Assembly: GCF_000294655.1 (NCBI RefSeq)
Contig: NZ_CAHP01000023.1
Coordinates: 58,451-122,450 of the forward strand
DNA: 64,000 nt
Reading direction: 5' to 3'
From: Magnetospirillum molischianum DSM 120
GTDB lineage: Bacteria; Pseudomonadota; Alphaproteobacteria; Rhodospirillales; Magnetospirillaceae
Shown: one piece after another, positions 22,788 through 31,763 of the stretch
How the letters are laid out: each line of letters opens with the position of its first letter
Numbering within the stretch: position 1 is the stretch's first letter
Notes under the pieces: generated by a model
What the model was told of the DNA's origin: nothing
Databases searched by the model: none
Seen by the model: only the letters and a program-made list of their open reading frames with translations
Program-made: the position numbers and the translations under genes

Positions 22788-24140
22788 TCAACCATGACCC
22801 GTCAAAGCCTTGGCAATCCGCACCACCGGCCCGGCGTAATCGTCAGGATCGGACTGGCGGAACAGCCGCAACGTCGGATACCAGGGCGAATCGTCGCGGA
22901 CGTCGCCCCAGCGCCAGTCCGAGACATGGCGCAGCAAGACATAGGCTGGCCGCCCTAACGCTCCGGCCAGATGAGCGGCTGCGGTATCGATGGTAACGAT
23001 CAGGTCAAGCCGCGCCATCAGCGCCGCAGTATCGGCAAAGCTGGTCAGCGCGGGCACGGCGTCGATCACCAGACGATCGATTCCCAGGCGGGTCAGATCG
23101 GCTCCACGCGGACCATGCTGAAGACTGACCCAGCCGATGGACGGATCGGACAACAACGGCACCAACGCTTCCAACGGCCAGGAACGATCGCGCGGATTGG
23201 TCTTGCCCGCCCAGACCAGACCGGCGGTTCGGCGTACTCCCTGCGGCAAAGGTAGCTGCGGGCCAGACCTTGGCGGCGCGGTCAAATAGGGACAAGGACC
23301 GGGCAGATCCGCCACGCCGACCCTCAGCAGATGCGGCAGACTCGCCATCGGGGCCCACAGGTCATAAGGCGGCGGCGCGTCTCCTTTCGCGATCACGGCG
23401 GCGAGTCCGGGCAGTGTGCCGAACAATTCACTCAGTTCAGGCAGGCATTCGAGCACCACCCTCGCTCCGAGGCGCGACAGCATCGGCACGAAGCGGACGA
23501 ATTGCAGCGCATCGCCGAAGCCCTGTTCCGAAACCAGCAGCACCGTCCGTCCTGCCACGGAACCTCCCCGCCAGCGTTCACCCGGAAAAACACGGTGAAG
23601 CGTGCGCGGCAGCCTCTCGCGGGCTTCGTATCCGGCAAAGCCACGGTGAAAATCGTCGAGATACAGCCGGGTCAGGGCGATATCCCACTCGATCTCGGCA
23701 TTGCCGGGCTGAAGCTCCAGCAACGGCTCCATCATCGCCAACGCCTCTTCCGGGCGGCGACGATCCCGCAACAGCAAAGCCAGATTGTAACGAAAGCCGA
23801 CCGAATCAGGTTCCAGTTCAACCGCCCGCGACAGCGCCACCTCGGCCTCGTCCAACCGCCCCAATTCGCGGAGAGCATTGCCGAGATTGGACAAAGTCGC
23901 GGCCCGGTCGGGAGCCAGCGCCAACGACCGGCGATAACAAGCGGCGGCGGCGGCAGGAAGACCGCGCCGCCGCAGCAACACCCCCAGATCGCCGTGCGCA
24001 ACCGCCCGGTTGGGGTCCAACCGGACAAGTTGGGCAAGTTCGTTCTCTGCCCGCGTAAGATCCCCGGCTTTCAGCGCCGTCAGCGCGGATTCGTAGCGCT
24101 CTTTCGCGTCGATCTCCGGGATATTTCCCATCGCGCTCAC
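22788..24140 (-). CDS. TPR-repeat protein with C-terminal GT9-like glycosyltransferase domain
   Basis: The 450-residue product has about four to five tetratricopeptide repeats in residues 12-170 (for example AVAHGDLGVLLRRRG and AATLSNLGNALRELG), then a glycosyltransferase-like half with VSEQGFGDALQFVRF and IVTIDTAAAHLAGALGRP, the donor-site motif of GT9 and related enzymes. Such proteins occur with flagellin or surface glycosylation loci, but no acceptor is evident here. Two start codons (24140 and 24131) are in frame. Confidence 0.8.
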   Translation of the reverse strand: MSAMGNIPEIDAKERYESALTALKAGDLTRAENELAQLVRLDPNRAVAHGDLGVLLRRRGLPAAAAACYRRSLALAPDRAATLSNLGNALRELGRLDEAEVALSRAVELEPDSVGFRYNLALLLRDRRRPEEALAMMEPLLELQPGNAEIEWDIALTRLYLDDFHRGFAGYEARERLPRTLHRVFPGERWRGGSVAGRTVLLVSEQGFGDALQFVRFVPMLSRLGARVVLECLPELSELFGTLPGLAAVIAKGDAPPPYDLWAPMASLPHLLRVGVADLPGPCPYLTAPPRSGPQLPLPQGVRRTAGLVWAGKTNPRDRSWPLEALVPLLSDPSIGWVSLQHGPRGADLTRLGIDRLVIDAVPALTSFADTAALMARLDLIVTIDTAAAHLAGALGRPAYVLLRHVSDWRWGDVRDDSPWYPTLRLFRQSDPDDYAGPVVRIAKALTGHG

Positions 24141-24305
24141 AACCTCACATTCTCGATAAGGTTGCGGCGAGTATTGGCCGAACCGCTCGAATGCGGCAAG
24201 CCCCCGTTACCGATGGTTACCCTTTGTTGCCGAAGACGACATCGTTGGGTTACCGCCAGAGCCTAAAACCACTTCATCAGACGCCCCCAACCGAAGGTGA
24301 GTTCG

Positions 24306-24836
24306 ATGAAACCGCGTCCCCAACTGATCCCCGCCGCCGTCCTGGCCGTTGCTCTGGCTGCCGCCATCGGCGCCGCCCACGCCGACTCGGTGCCACGCGG
24401 TGCTTCCGTCGATCTGGCCCCCCGGTTCTGCGCTGATATGGACGCCAAACAGGCGGCTCATCTGGCCTTCGTCGAGGTGAAGCTTAACCTGACCCCGGCC
24501 CAAAAGGACGATTTCCGCCGCCTTGCCGACGCGCTGAAGGCCGCGCACGAACCGCTGCGGGCGCTGTGCAAAGATCAGCCCGACCAGGCCGCCGCCCTGC
24601 CCGCGCGGCTGGATCGTCAGTTGAAACAGGCCGAGGCCCATGTCGAAGCGTTGAAGCGGTCGGTTCCGGCGCTGACCCGGTTCTACCAGACCCTCACCCC
24701 GGCCCAGCAGACCATCGCCGATCAAGTCCTGACCGTCCACGGCGGTCATGGAGGCCCTGGCGGCCCCGGCCATCATCGTGGCCCCGGCCAGCCCGGCAAT
24801 CCCGCCCCGCAACAGCCAAGCGGCGAGGCGCGGTAA
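24306..24836 (+). CDS. Spy/CpxP-like LTXXQ-motif periplasmic protein
   Basis: The 176-residue protein begins with a signal peptide (MKPRPQ, hydrophobic run, AHA cleavage region near residue 26). It carries two LTPAQ motifs (LNLTPAQKDDF and TLTPAQQTI), the hallmark of the LTXXQ family to which the periplasmic chaperone Spy and the stress sensor CpxP belong. The last 35 residues are rich in Gly, His and Pro (HGGHGG...HHRGPG), which could bind metal. The start at 24306 follows GAAGGTGAG; a GTG nine bases upstream is possible. A terminator follows. Confidence 0.75.
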   Translation: MKPRPQLIPAAVLAVALAAAIGAAHADSVPRGASVDLAPRFCADMDAKQAAHLAFVEVKLNLTPAQKDDFRRLADALKAAHEPLRALCKDQPDQAAALPARLDRQLKQAEAHVEALKRSVPALTRFYQTLTPAQQTIADQVLTVHGGHGGPGGPGHHRGPGQPGNPAPQQPSGEAR

Positions 24837-24896
24837 GTCCCCCCTCTGGCGCCTGCTCCTTCGTTTCCCTCCCGCCCGAGGCGGCAGGCGCCTCTT

Positions 24897-24935
24897 ACTC
24901 CCCCGGATTTGCCCGATCCGGGGGAGTCTTTTTTC
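24897..24935 (+). terminator. Rho-independent terminator after the LTXXQ gene
   Basis: A twelve-base-pair stem (arms 24897-24908 and 24916-24927, loop of seven) is followed by C and six or more T. It closes the plus-strand LTXXQ gene, 41 bases before the end of the convergent dehydrogenase gene. Confidence 0.88.
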
Positions 24936-24975
24936 AAACAGACCCGAAGCCTTTTCCACTCAAATGGAAGCGGCT

Positions 24976-25962
24976 CTAGAACATCGAGGCGAGCACCCGA
25001 TCGGGGGGAGGATGGCCGTCGGTGAATGTCTTGATATTGATCAACACCGTCTCGCCCATATCGATGCGGCCTTCCATCGTCGCCGAGCCGAGATGTGGCA
25101 ACAACACAACATTGTCGAGCGCAAGCAGCTTGGGATTGACCGCCGGTTCGTGCTCGAACACGTCCAGACCGGCTCCGGCCAGATCGCCCCGCACCAGCAT
25201 CCTGGTCAGGGCGTTCTCATCGATGATCTCGCCGCGCGAGCAATTCACCAGATAGGCATGCTTCGGCAACAATTCGAGCCGCCGCGCCGACAACAGGTGG
25301 AACGTCGCCGGCGTGTGCGGACAATGGATCGTGATCACGTCCATCCGCGCCAACATCTGGTCGAGGCTTTCCCAATAGGTGGCTTCCAACTCGGCTTCGA
25401 TGTCGGGATGAACCCGTTTCCGGTTGTGGTAATGAATCGCCATCCCGAACGCCTTGGCGCGGCGAGCCACCGCCTGACCGATCCGGCCCATGCCGACGAT
25501 TCCCAACCGTCGGCCCCAGATGCGGTTCCCCAGCATCTGGGTTGGGCTCCAGCCGGTCCAGGTTCCCGAACGAATCAGCCGCTCGCCCTCGGCGAGACGA
25601 CGCGGCACCGACAGGATCAGCGCCATCGTCATGTCGGCCGTGTCCTCGGTCAGAACGCCGGGGGTGTTGGTGACGGTGATCGCCCGCGCTCGCGCCGTGG
25701 AAAGGTCGATATGATCGACGCCGGTCCCGAAATTGGCGATTAACCGCAGGGACGGCCCCGCTTGGGACAGAACGGCGGCATCAATGCGGTCGGTAACGGT
25801 GGGGACAAGAACGTCGGCGTCGCGAACCGCCTCAATCAGTTCGGCCCGGCTCATCGGCCGGTCGTCGTGATTGAGACGTGCGTCGAACAGCTCCATCATC
25901 CGGGTCTCGATCGGATCGGGCAGCTTGCGGGTGACGACGACGATGGGCTTCCTGTTCGACAT
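24976..25962 (-). CDS. D-2-hydroxyacid dehydrogenase (glyoxylate/hydroxypyruvate reductase type)
   Basis: The 328-residue product has the family's NAD(P)-binding motif GIVGMGRIGQAVA near residue 152 and the catalytic Arg/Glu/His set, visible in NCSRGEIID and LLPHLGSAT. The region NFGTGVDHID is typical of D-glycerate dehydrogenase/GyaR. It would reduce glyoxylate or hydroxypyruvate with NAD(P)H. The start at 25962 is set by a GAGGAGA ribosome site; the open frame upstream lacks family similarity. Exact substrate not determinable. Confidence 0.9.
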   Translation of the reverse strand: MSNRKPIVVVTRKLPDPIETRMMELFDARLNHDDRPMSRAELIEAVRDADVLVPTVTDRIDAAVLSQAGPSLRLIANFGTGVDHIDLSTARARAITVTNTPGVLTEDTADMTMALILSVPRRLAEGERLIRSGTWTGWSPTQMLGNRIWGRRLGIVGMGRIGQAVARRAKAFGMAIHYHNRKRVHPDIEAELEATYWESLDQMLARMDVITIHCPHTPATFHLLSARRLELLPKHAYLVNCSRGEIIDENALTRMLVRGDLAGAGLDVFEHEPAVNPKLLALDNVVLLPHLGSATMEGRIDMGETVLINIKTFTDGHPPPDRVLASMF

Positions 25963-26076
25963 TTCGGCTCTCCTCACGGGACCTATTACCTTCACGCCTA
26001 ACAACTCGAGGTTCCCTTGTCCAGCGTCCCGTGAAAAGCCTACGATCAGATCGACCAACAAACGGGAGAGACAGCA

Positions 26077-26463
26077 ATGCGGATGGCGGGACGTGGCCGG
26101 GATGACATCCCGACAGCCGAACCGGAACCCAGGCTGAAAGCGCGGCTTTGGGTCCAGGCGGCGATCCGCCAGTGCGGCACATTGGGGATTGTGGCGATGG
26201 TTGCGCGCCATGGCGACGACGACGCCGGAGCGATTCTGATCAAGCTAAATCGGGGACCAGACGGTTGTGAAGTGTTCACCCAGGTCCGCGACGGTGCCGG
26301 GCGAGCGGGATGGCTGCGTGCCACGGGTGCCTTGCCGGTCGAGGAAGCCGCGGCCGAATCCTATATCTCCCGCCAGCGTGACGTTGATTCCGACCTTTGG
26401 GTGATCGAGGTCGAGGATCGTGAGGGTCGGGTGCCCTTTCTCGACCATATTTTGGCGGGGTGA
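26077..26463 (+). CDS. DUF1491 family protein
   Basis: The 128-residue protein carries the DUF1491 pattern: RLKARLWVQAAIRQCG near residue 20, HGDDDAGAILIKLN, a WLRATG segment, and acidic residues before DLWVIEVEDREGR. The family is almost confined to alphaproteobacteria and has no known function. It is divergent from the dehydrogenase gene. Confidence 0.85.
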   Translation: MRMAGRGRDDIPTAEPEPRLKARLWVQAAIRQCGTLGIVAMVARHGDDDAGAILIKLNRGPDGCEVFTQVRDGAGRAGWLRATGALPVEEAAAESYISRQRDVDSDLWVIEVEDREGRVPFLDHILAG

Positions 26464-26575
26464 CCGTTTGCCCGCCGAGACAAATCGGGTATGAACCCAG
26501 GGGAGGCCCGTCAGCCTCCGGCGGTCGGGAGCGCTCCCGCCGCGTTCGCTTCTTCCACACCTTTAAGGACAGATC

Positions 26576-26950
26576 ATGACCCGTCAGCTGATTTCCTCCG
26601 GCTCCGCGTTCGAAGAAGTCGCCGGCTACTCTCGCGCCGTCGCTCAGGACCCGTGGGTGTTCGTGTCCGGCACCTCGGGCTATAAAAACGGCGAGATCTC
26701 CGACGACGTTGCCGAACAGGCCCGTCAGGCTCTCGACACCATCGCCCAGGCGCTGGCCCAGGCGGGCGCGTCGCTGAAGGATGTCGTCCGCGTGCGGGCC
26801 TTCGTCACCGAAGCTGGCTTCTTCGAGCTGATCGCGCCAGTTCTGGGCGAGGCCTTCCGCGGCGTCCGTCCGGCCAACACCACCGTCGTCACCGGTCTGG
26901 TCGATCCCAAGATGAAGGTCGAGATTGAAGTCACCGCTCTGAAATCCTGA
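26576..26950 (+). CDS. RidA family protein
   Basis: RidA enzymes hydrolyse reactive enamine/imine intermediates released by PLP enzymes to ketoacids and ammonia. The 124-residue product has the subunit-interface and active-site features FVSGTSGYKNGEI, a conserved Arg in VRPANTTVV, and the C-terminal KVEIEVTALK. The start follows TTTAAGGACAG. The family has non-catalytic members, but the Arg is present. Confidence 0.88.
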   Translation: MTRQLISSGSAFEEVAGYSRAVAQDPWVFVSGTSGYKNGEISDDVAEQARQALDTIAQALAQAGASLKDVVRVRAFVTEAGFFELIAPVLGEAFRGVRPANTTVVTGLVDPKMKVEIEVTALKS

Positions 26951-26989
26951 TAAACTTCGGGACACGGAGCAGAAAAGGAGCGCGCACGC

Positions 26990-27658
26990 ATGGCCACACT
27001 TCTGATTATCGGTGCCAGCCGGGGTCTCGGGCTGGAATTCGTCCGTCAGTATGCCGCCGATGGGTGGCGGGTGCTGGCCACCGTGCGCGATCCCTTGAGC
27101 GGCCGGGCGGCCTCGGAAGCCGGTGCCGAAATTTATGTTTGCGACATCGGCGACCCCTCTTCGATCAAACGGCTGGCGGCGGCGCTTGATGGCACTCCGA
27201 TCGATCTGTTGATCCACAACGCCGGCATCTACGGAGCCAACCAGAACTTCGGCGAGATCGATCCCGCCGACCTGATCGAAGTCTACCGTGTCAACACCGT
27301 CGCGCCACTGCTGGTCGCTCAGGCATTTGCCGGGCACCTGACCGGAGGCAAATTGTTCGCCGTGCTGTCATCGATGATGGGATCGATCACCGACAATGTT
27401 TCGGGCGGCTCTTATGCCTATCGTGCGTCGAAAACGGCCCTGAACATGGTGATCAAGACCCTTTCGGTCGATCTGGCCGAGCGCGGGATCGTTCCGGTCG
27501 CACTGTCGCCCGGTTGGGTTCGAACCGAAATGGGCGGCCCGGCCGCTCCGCTGGCTCCGGCCGAAGCGGTGGCGGGGCTGCGTCGCGCCTTGCTCGACGT
27601 AAGCGCGGCAGATTCGGGGGCGTTTATCCACGTTGATGGATCTCGCCTCCCCTGGTAA
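26990..27658 (+). CDS. Short-chain dehydrogenase/reductase
   Basis: The 222-residue product is a classical SDR, close to the C-factor/CsgA type. It has the cofactor motif GASRGLGLEF at residues 8-17, HNAGIYG, the catalytic Ser in VLSSMMGSI and the Tyr-x3-Lys pair in YAYRASKTALNM. It is shorter than typical (about 250) at the C-terminus but complete in the catalytic core. The substrate is unknown. It follows the RidA gene by 39 bases. Confidence 0.88.
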   Translation: MATLLIIGASRGLGLEFVRQYAADGWRVLATVRDPLSGRAASEAGAEIYVCDIGDPSSIKRLAAALDGTPIDLLIHNAGIYGANQNFGEIDPADLIEVYRVNTVAPLLVAQAFAGHLTGGKLFAVLSSMMGSITDNVSGGSYAYRASKTALNMVIKTLSVDLAERGIVPVALSPGWVRTEMGGPAAPLAPAEAVAGLRRALLDVSAADSGAFIHVDGSRLPW

Positions 27659-27693
27659 CCAGGGCTGAAGTCGAGGTTGGGGGGCAATTTGCC

Positions 27694-27722
27694 TTGAGGT
27701 TGACAGACCGATCTGCCATTAT
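27694..27722 (+). promoter_or_regulatory. Possible promoter of the FlaG-like gene
   Basis: TTGAGG (27694-27699) and CATTAT (27717-27722) are spaced 17 bases apart, 46 bases before the start codon at 27769. The match is moderate and it sits after the end of the SDR gene. Confidence 0.4.
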
Positions 27723-27768
27723 CTCCTCCAATGGGTTCCGAAGAACCTCTTAGTCGATAGGTGCCAGA

Positions 27769-28122
27769 ATGGACTTCTCAACCGTATCGCCCCCGACATC
27801 GGCTGCTTCTCGAGACACAACGCCAGCCCGCAGCACGACCGCTCAGTCCGACACGTCTTCTGCTGGATCTGGACAGACGGCGAGCACTGTGTCCCAGGAT
27901 GGACTAACCCCTCCCGGTGGCCCGCCCTATACCAGCCCGATCGTCGGATTCGACACGGGCACAGGGACGGCCATCCTGCAATTTCGTGACCAGACCTCTG
28001 GTCAGTTGCAGTTTCAGGTGCCATCACGAACCGCTCTCCAATATGCCGAAGCTGTCGCGACCACCCCTGAAGGCAAGACGATTAACGAAGTCGAAAAATC
28101 CGGCGGCGATGTTCTCGTCTGA
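27769..28122 (+). CDS. Small FlaG-like protein
   Basis: The 117-residue protein has a Ser/Thr/Ala/Pro-rich, probably disordered first half and a compact C-terminal part: PIVGFDTGTGTAILQFRD, then FQVPSRTALQYAEAV. This resembles FlaG, in which a variable tail precedes a segment of the form VxDxxTGExIRQIPxExxLxxAE. FlaG affects filament length. It is separate from the flagellar operon at 41294, so the link is by sequence pattern only. It may equally be an unrelated small protein. Confidence 0.5.
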   Translation: MDFSTVSPPTSAASRDTTPARSTTAQSDTSSAGSGQTASTVSQDGLTPPGGPPYTSPIVGFDTGTGTAILQFRDQTSGQLQFQVPSRTALQYAEAVATTPEGKTINEVEKSGGDVLV

Positions 28123-28277
28123 GCGTCACGAGCGCCCATGTTTTTACGGCTGATCAAGGGACGCCTTCGGATTCCGTTCCGTTGACGTCCCTAGGCGTTT
28201 CCTAAAGATAGCGCCCTACCCGCGCGAGACGCCGTCCCGCGCGGATTGTCATTTTACGCTCCCGAGCCACTACCCGG

Positions 28278-29024
28278 TCACAGCACCGTCAGCATGCTGG
28301 CGACGAGCGGATGACGGACAATATCTCTTTCATTGAGATCGACGACAGCCACATCGGGCACATTGCGCAGACGAGCGGCGACATCGCTTAGACCCGACAA
28401 TCCCGGCAGCAAGTCGCTCTGGTCGGGATCGCCGGTCAGCACCATCGTCGAATGCCAACCCAACCGGGTGAGCAGCATCTTGATCTGCCCATAAGTGCAG
28501 TTCTGCGCCTCATCGATGACGATGAAGACGTTGTTTAGCGTCCGCCCCCGCATATAGGCAATCGGTGCGATCTCGATCGAACCGTCGGCCAGCAGGCTGC
28601 GCAATCGCTTGCCGCCCAACCGGTCGGAGAGAGCGTCATAAAGCGGGCGCAGATATGGTGCCATTTTCTCCTGTAAATCGCCGGGCAGAAAGCCCAGGGT
28701 TTCGCCCGCCTCGACCGCCGGACGCGACAAGACGATCCGCGCCACCCGCTCGGCTTCAAACGCTTCGACCGCCGCCGAGATCGCCAGATAGGTCTTTCCG
28801 GTTCCGGCCGGTCCCAAAGCCACGGTCAGCGTACTGCCCTGAATTGCCTGAACCAGCCGTTGCTGATTGTCACTCCGAGGACGCACCGTACGGCGATAGC
28901 TCTGGTCGCGGTCGCCGTCATCGGGAAGCGGAGTCCAATCAGACTCGTCCCGATGCGCCTCGGGATACAGGGGAACGACGGACTCGATCTTGCTCGCGGC
29001 GCTCCGCGTGGCACGTTTGGCCAT
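28278..29024 (-). CDS. PhoH-like ATPase
   Basis: The 248-residue product has the PhoH P-loop GPAGTGKTYLAI near residue 80, VEAGETLGFLPGDLQEKM, FIVIDEAQNCT (Walker B) and TGDPDQSDL. PhoH proteins are RNA-linked ATPases, often stress- or phosphate-responsive. It lacks the KH or PIN domains of the larger relatives and is not the ybeZ copy paired with ybeY. The start at 29024 is supported by AAGGAG; an open frame 53 codons upstream runs through the leader terminator and is not coding. Confidence 0.9.
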   Translation of the reverse strand: MAKRATRSAASKIESVVPLYPEAHRDESDWTPLPDDGDRDQSYRRTVRPRSDNQQRLVQAIQGSTLTVALGPAGTGKTYLAISAAVEAFEAERVARIVLSRPAVEAGETLGFLPGDLQEKMAPYLRPLYDALSDRLGGKRLRSLLADGSIEIAPIAYMRGRTLNNVFIVIDEAQNCTYGQIKMLLTRLGWHSTMVLTGDPDQSDLLPGLSGLSDVAARLRNVPDVAVVDLNERDIVRHPLVASMLTVL

Positions 29025-29340
29025 CTGGGACTCCTTCGCTGCTATATCGGTTCGGGCAAAGAAAAAGGGGCCTCCCGGTATCGGGAGGCCCCTGTTCGAG
29101 GCGAGACGGGCAGAGCGCGCTTCGCCGAGACTCGGCGGAACGACAGTGGAGAGGATGGGTTCCCTTTTCTGGCGGGAAAACACCGGCGAACTCCTCCATA
29201 ACGGATCTGCGCCCCGGTTAAACTGTATCGAATCGTGCGACGGCCTGTCGACCGAGAAGAGAGCGGGTCACAACACTGTAACATCTACATGTCGAGGAAA
29301 GATCGACCTCCCGCTCTATTCCTAGAGGGACACAGCCCCT
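29025..29340. other. 316-base gap between the DHH gene and phoH
   Basis: No convincing open reading frame was found. The part nearest phoH holds the terminator. The remaining ~247 bases on the minus strand contain a near-palindrome at 29121-29140 (TTCGCCGAGA/CTCGGCGGAA). They could encode a small RNA ended by that terminator, or be a long phoH leader. No clear promoter was found. Confidence 0.4.
29061..29093 (-). terminator. Strong Rho-independent terminator upstream of phoH
   Basis: On the minus strand a twelve-base-pair stem (arms 29082-29093 and 29066-29077, four-base loop) is followed by five T, C and three T. It ends 37 bases before the phoH start codon. It could end an RNA from 29094-29340, end the DHH gene transcript, or act as an attenuator for phoH. 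Confidence 0.88.
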
Positions 29341-30273
29341 TCAGCCATCGGCATTGAGCCGGGAGATCAACTCGGCCAGAACCCGCTCCGCTTGCCCGGT
29401 TTCAACCTGACATGTCCCGGCGTTAGCGTGGCCACCACCGTTATAGCGCAGGCACAGCTCGCCAACATTGGTCCGTGCGCTGCGGTTTAGAATCGATTTG
29501 CCGATCGCGAAGACGGTGTTCTGCTTCTTCAGCCCCCACAGGACATGAATCGAGATGTTGGTGTCCGGGAACATCGCATAGATCATAAAGCGGTTCCCCG
29601 CATAGATGATCTCTTCCCCCCGCAAGTCGAGCACAACCAGATTGCGGTAGACACGGGCGCAGCGGCGGATCTGATCTTTGAACTGTTCCTGATGACCGAA
29701 ATAGACATCAGTGCGCTCACGAACGTCGTCCAGCGTCAGAATATCGTCGATGGTATGATTCCGGCAGTAATCGATCAGATTCATCATCAACTGATAATTC
29801 GATATCCGGAAATCGCGGAACCGCCCCAACCCGGTGCGGGCATCCATCACGTAATTGAGCAAGGCCCAACCGCCCGGATTAATGATGTCGCTGAGGCTAT
29901 AGCGTGCGGAATCCGCCTGATCGACCGCCGCCATCATCTCGGCCCAAATCGCGGGAAAGCGCGCCGCGCCGCCAAAATGATCGAACACCACCCGCGCCGC
30001 CGATGGCGCGTCGGGATCGATGATGTGGTTATCGTGCTTGCCGACCCGCAGGGTCTCGGACAGGTGATGATCGAAGGCGAGGTGAACCCCCTCGACATAC
30101 GGAAGATTGGTGGTGATATCGCCAGACCCGATATCGACCACGCCATCCTGCATGTCTTTGGGATGAACGAATTTAATCTCGTCGATCAGATCAAGATAAC
30201 GCAACAGTACGGCACAAACCAAGCCGTCGAAATCGCTGCGAGTCACCAGACGGTGCTTACTGCCTTCAGACAT
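29341..30273 (-). CDS. DHH-family phosphoesterase
   Basis: The 310-residue protein has the DHH metal-binding motifs: RSDFDGLVCAVLL near the start, DIGSGDITTNLP, FDHHLSET near residue 68, and a C-terminal DHHA1-type glycine motif GGGHANAG. Such enzymes cleave phosphodiesters or polyphosphate with Mn2+ (nanoRNase, exopolyphosphatase, cyclic-dinucleotide phosphodiesterase types). The substrate cannot be read from the sequence. A candidate promoter lies 45-75 bases upstream. Confidence 0.85.
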   Translation of the reverse strand: MSEGSKHRLVTRSDFDGLVCAVLLRYLDLIDEIKFVHPKDMQDGVVDIGSGDITTNLPYVEGVHLAFDHHLSETLRVGKHDNHIIDPDAPSAARVVFDHFGGAARFPAIWAEMMAAVDQADSARYSLSDIINPGGWALLNYVMDARTGLGRFRDFRISNYQLMMNLIDYCRNHTIDDILTLDDVRERTDVYFGHQEQFKDQIRRCARVYRNLVVLDLRGEEIIYAGNRFMIYAMFPDTNISIHVLWGLKKQNTVFAIGKSILNRSARTNVGELCLRYNGGGHANAGTCQVETGQAERVLAELISRLNADG

Positions 30274-30318
30274 CGGTTCCCCCTTGGTTGCCCGTCACCG
30301 GGATAAAGCGATGTAAAA

Positions 30319-30347
30319 GATATAGCTTTGCCACAGGGACGACACAA
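30319..30347 (-). promoter_or_regulatory. Possible promoter of the DHH phosphoesterase gene
   Basis: On the minus strand TTGTGT (30347-30342) and TATATC (30324-30319) are 17 bases apart, upstream of the start at 30273. The -35 match is imperfect. Confidence 0.35.
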
Positions 30348-30436
30348 CCACCCAGACCCGATCGGTGGGAACGGTTCCCAACCGCCCCGGCATGGGGTAG
30401 AAGGAGTGGCCGTCTCCTGTCGGGAACCAACCACTG

Positions 30437-30871
30437 ATGCGCCTGTTCCGACCGTTGCTTGTGGTCGCCGCCATGACGTCCCTGGCCGCCTGTTCTTTGG
30501 GCGAGCCATTCGTCGAACGCGACAGAAACAACCTCTACAACACCCCAACCGTACCGAAGCCAAAGCGGGCCGGGTACAATGGTTTTGTGAATGTTTGCTA
30601 TACCAGCGACACCCTCCCCGCCGAACGCGATCTGCTGGCGGCCGAAGCCTGTACTGAATGGGGACTGACGGCGGTCTTGAGCTATACTCAGCGCTGGCAA
30701 TGCCGAATGACGGTGCCGCATCTGGCGGTTTATGCCTGCATCGATCCGGCGATGCGGAATGAAGACGGCTCCTACGTCAACCCGTTCGAGGAAGAGGCGG
30801 TCACGACGTGGCGCAAGACTCATCCGGCGAAGACCACTCCGGCACCGGCTCCAGCTCCCGAATCGCCCTAA
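30437..30871 (+). CDS. Hypothetical lipoprotein
   Basis: The 144-residue protein has a lipoprotein signal peptide with lipobox LAAC at residues 16-19, so it should be lipid-anchored in the envelope. The mature part contains four further cysteines (CYTS, EACTEW, WQCRMTV, YACIDP) that could form two disulphides, and a Pro/Ala-rich tail. I do not recognise a family. The ribosome site is weak. It converges with the sdh operon. Confidence 0.7.
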   Translation: MRLFRPLLVVAAMTSLAACSLGEPFVERDRNNLYNTPTVPKPKRAGYNGFVNVCYTSDTLPAERDLLAAEACTEWGLTAVLSYTQRWQCRMTVPHLAVYACIDPAMRNEDGSYVNPFEEEAVTTWRKTHPAKTTPAPAPAPESP

Positions 30872-30900
30872 GGCTGCGGATTCATCCCCCGAAAACGAAA

Positions 30901-30930
30901 CCGCCCGCCTTCGGAACCGAAAGCGGGCGG
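30901..30930 (-). terminator. Terminator of the sdh operon
   Basis: A GC stem with eight-base arms (30901-30908 and 30923-30930) follows the sdhB stop on the minus strand and continues into a T-rich stretch (GGTTTCGTTTTC). It also lies after the convergent lipoprotein gene but lacks a T-run on the plus strand. Confidence 0.7.
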
Positions 30931-30955
30931 AAACGCGAACGAAGGATCGGACCGA

Positions 30956-31738
30956 TCAGGCCCGGCGTTCAATCAGCTTGCCCTTGATCGCGCCGATGGC
31001 GCGGGCCGGGTTCAGGCCCTTGGGGCACGTCTGAGTGCAATTCATGATGGTATGGCACCGATAAAGCTTGAAGGGATCTTCCAGCGTATCGAGGCGTTCA
31101 CCCGTCATTTCATCGCGAGAATCGAAGATCCAACGCGCAGCCTGGAGCAGCACCGCCGGCCCCAGATAGCGATCGCCGTTCCACCAATAACTCGGGCACG
31201 AGGTCTGGCAGCAGAAGCACAGGATGCACTCCCACAAGCCATCGAGCAATTCGCGCTCTTCCGGGCTTTGCAGGCGTTCACTGTCCGGCGGAGTCGGGCT
31301 TTGCGTCTGCATCCATGGCCGCACCGAAGCAAGCTGGGCGTAGGGTACCGACAGATCCGCGACCAGATCCTTGACCACCGGCATGTGCGGCAACGGATAG
31401 ATCGCGACGTCGCCTTCGATATCGGCGATCGGCTTCAGGCAGGCCAGGGTATTGGCCCCGCCGATATTCATCGCGCAGGAGCCACAGATACCCTCGCGAC
31501 AAGACCGACGGAACGTCAGCGTCGAGTCAATCTCGTTCTTGATCTTCAGCAAAGCGTCGAGAACCATCGGGCCGCACGCGTCCAGATCGATCTCGAACGT
31601 GTCCAGCCGGGGATTGGCCCCCGAATCCGGATCGTAACGATAGATGTTGAAGCGCTTGACCCGCGTGGCCCCGGCCGGAGCCGCGACGGTCTTGCCGGGC
31701 TGGACCCGTGAATTGGCGGGCAGGGCGATTTCGACCAT
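30956..31738 (-). CDS. sdhB: Succinate dehydrogenase iron-sulfur subunit
   Basis: SdhB carries electrons from SdhA to quinone through three iron-sulfur centres. The 260-residue product shows the [2Fe-2S] ligands in [15 protein letters not shown], and the ferredoxin-like motifs [16 protein letters not shown] and [17 protein letters not shown] for the [4Fe-4S] and [3Fe-4S] centres. Length and spacing are normal. Last gene of the sdhCDAB operon. Confidence 0.98.
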   Translation of the reverse strand: MVEIALPANSRVQPGKTVAAPAGATRVKRFNIYRYDPDSGANPRLDTFEIDLDACGPMVLDALLKIKNEIDSTLTFRRSCREGICGSCAMNIGGANTLACLKPIADIEGDVAIYPLPHMPVVKDLVADLSVPYAQLASVRPWMQTQSPTPPDSERLQSPEERELLDGLWECILCFCCQTSCPSYWWNGDRYLGPAVLLQAARWIFDSRDEMTGERLDTLEDPFKLYRCHTIMNCTQTCPKGLNPARAIGAIKGKLIERRA

Positions 31739-31763
31739 GTTCCGTATCTCCTTCCCTGTGCCG

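Noticed and set aside
26500..26560. GC-rich inverted repeat before the RidA gene
   Set aside because: The arms pair imperfectly and no T-run follows, so it cannot be told from chance in this composition.
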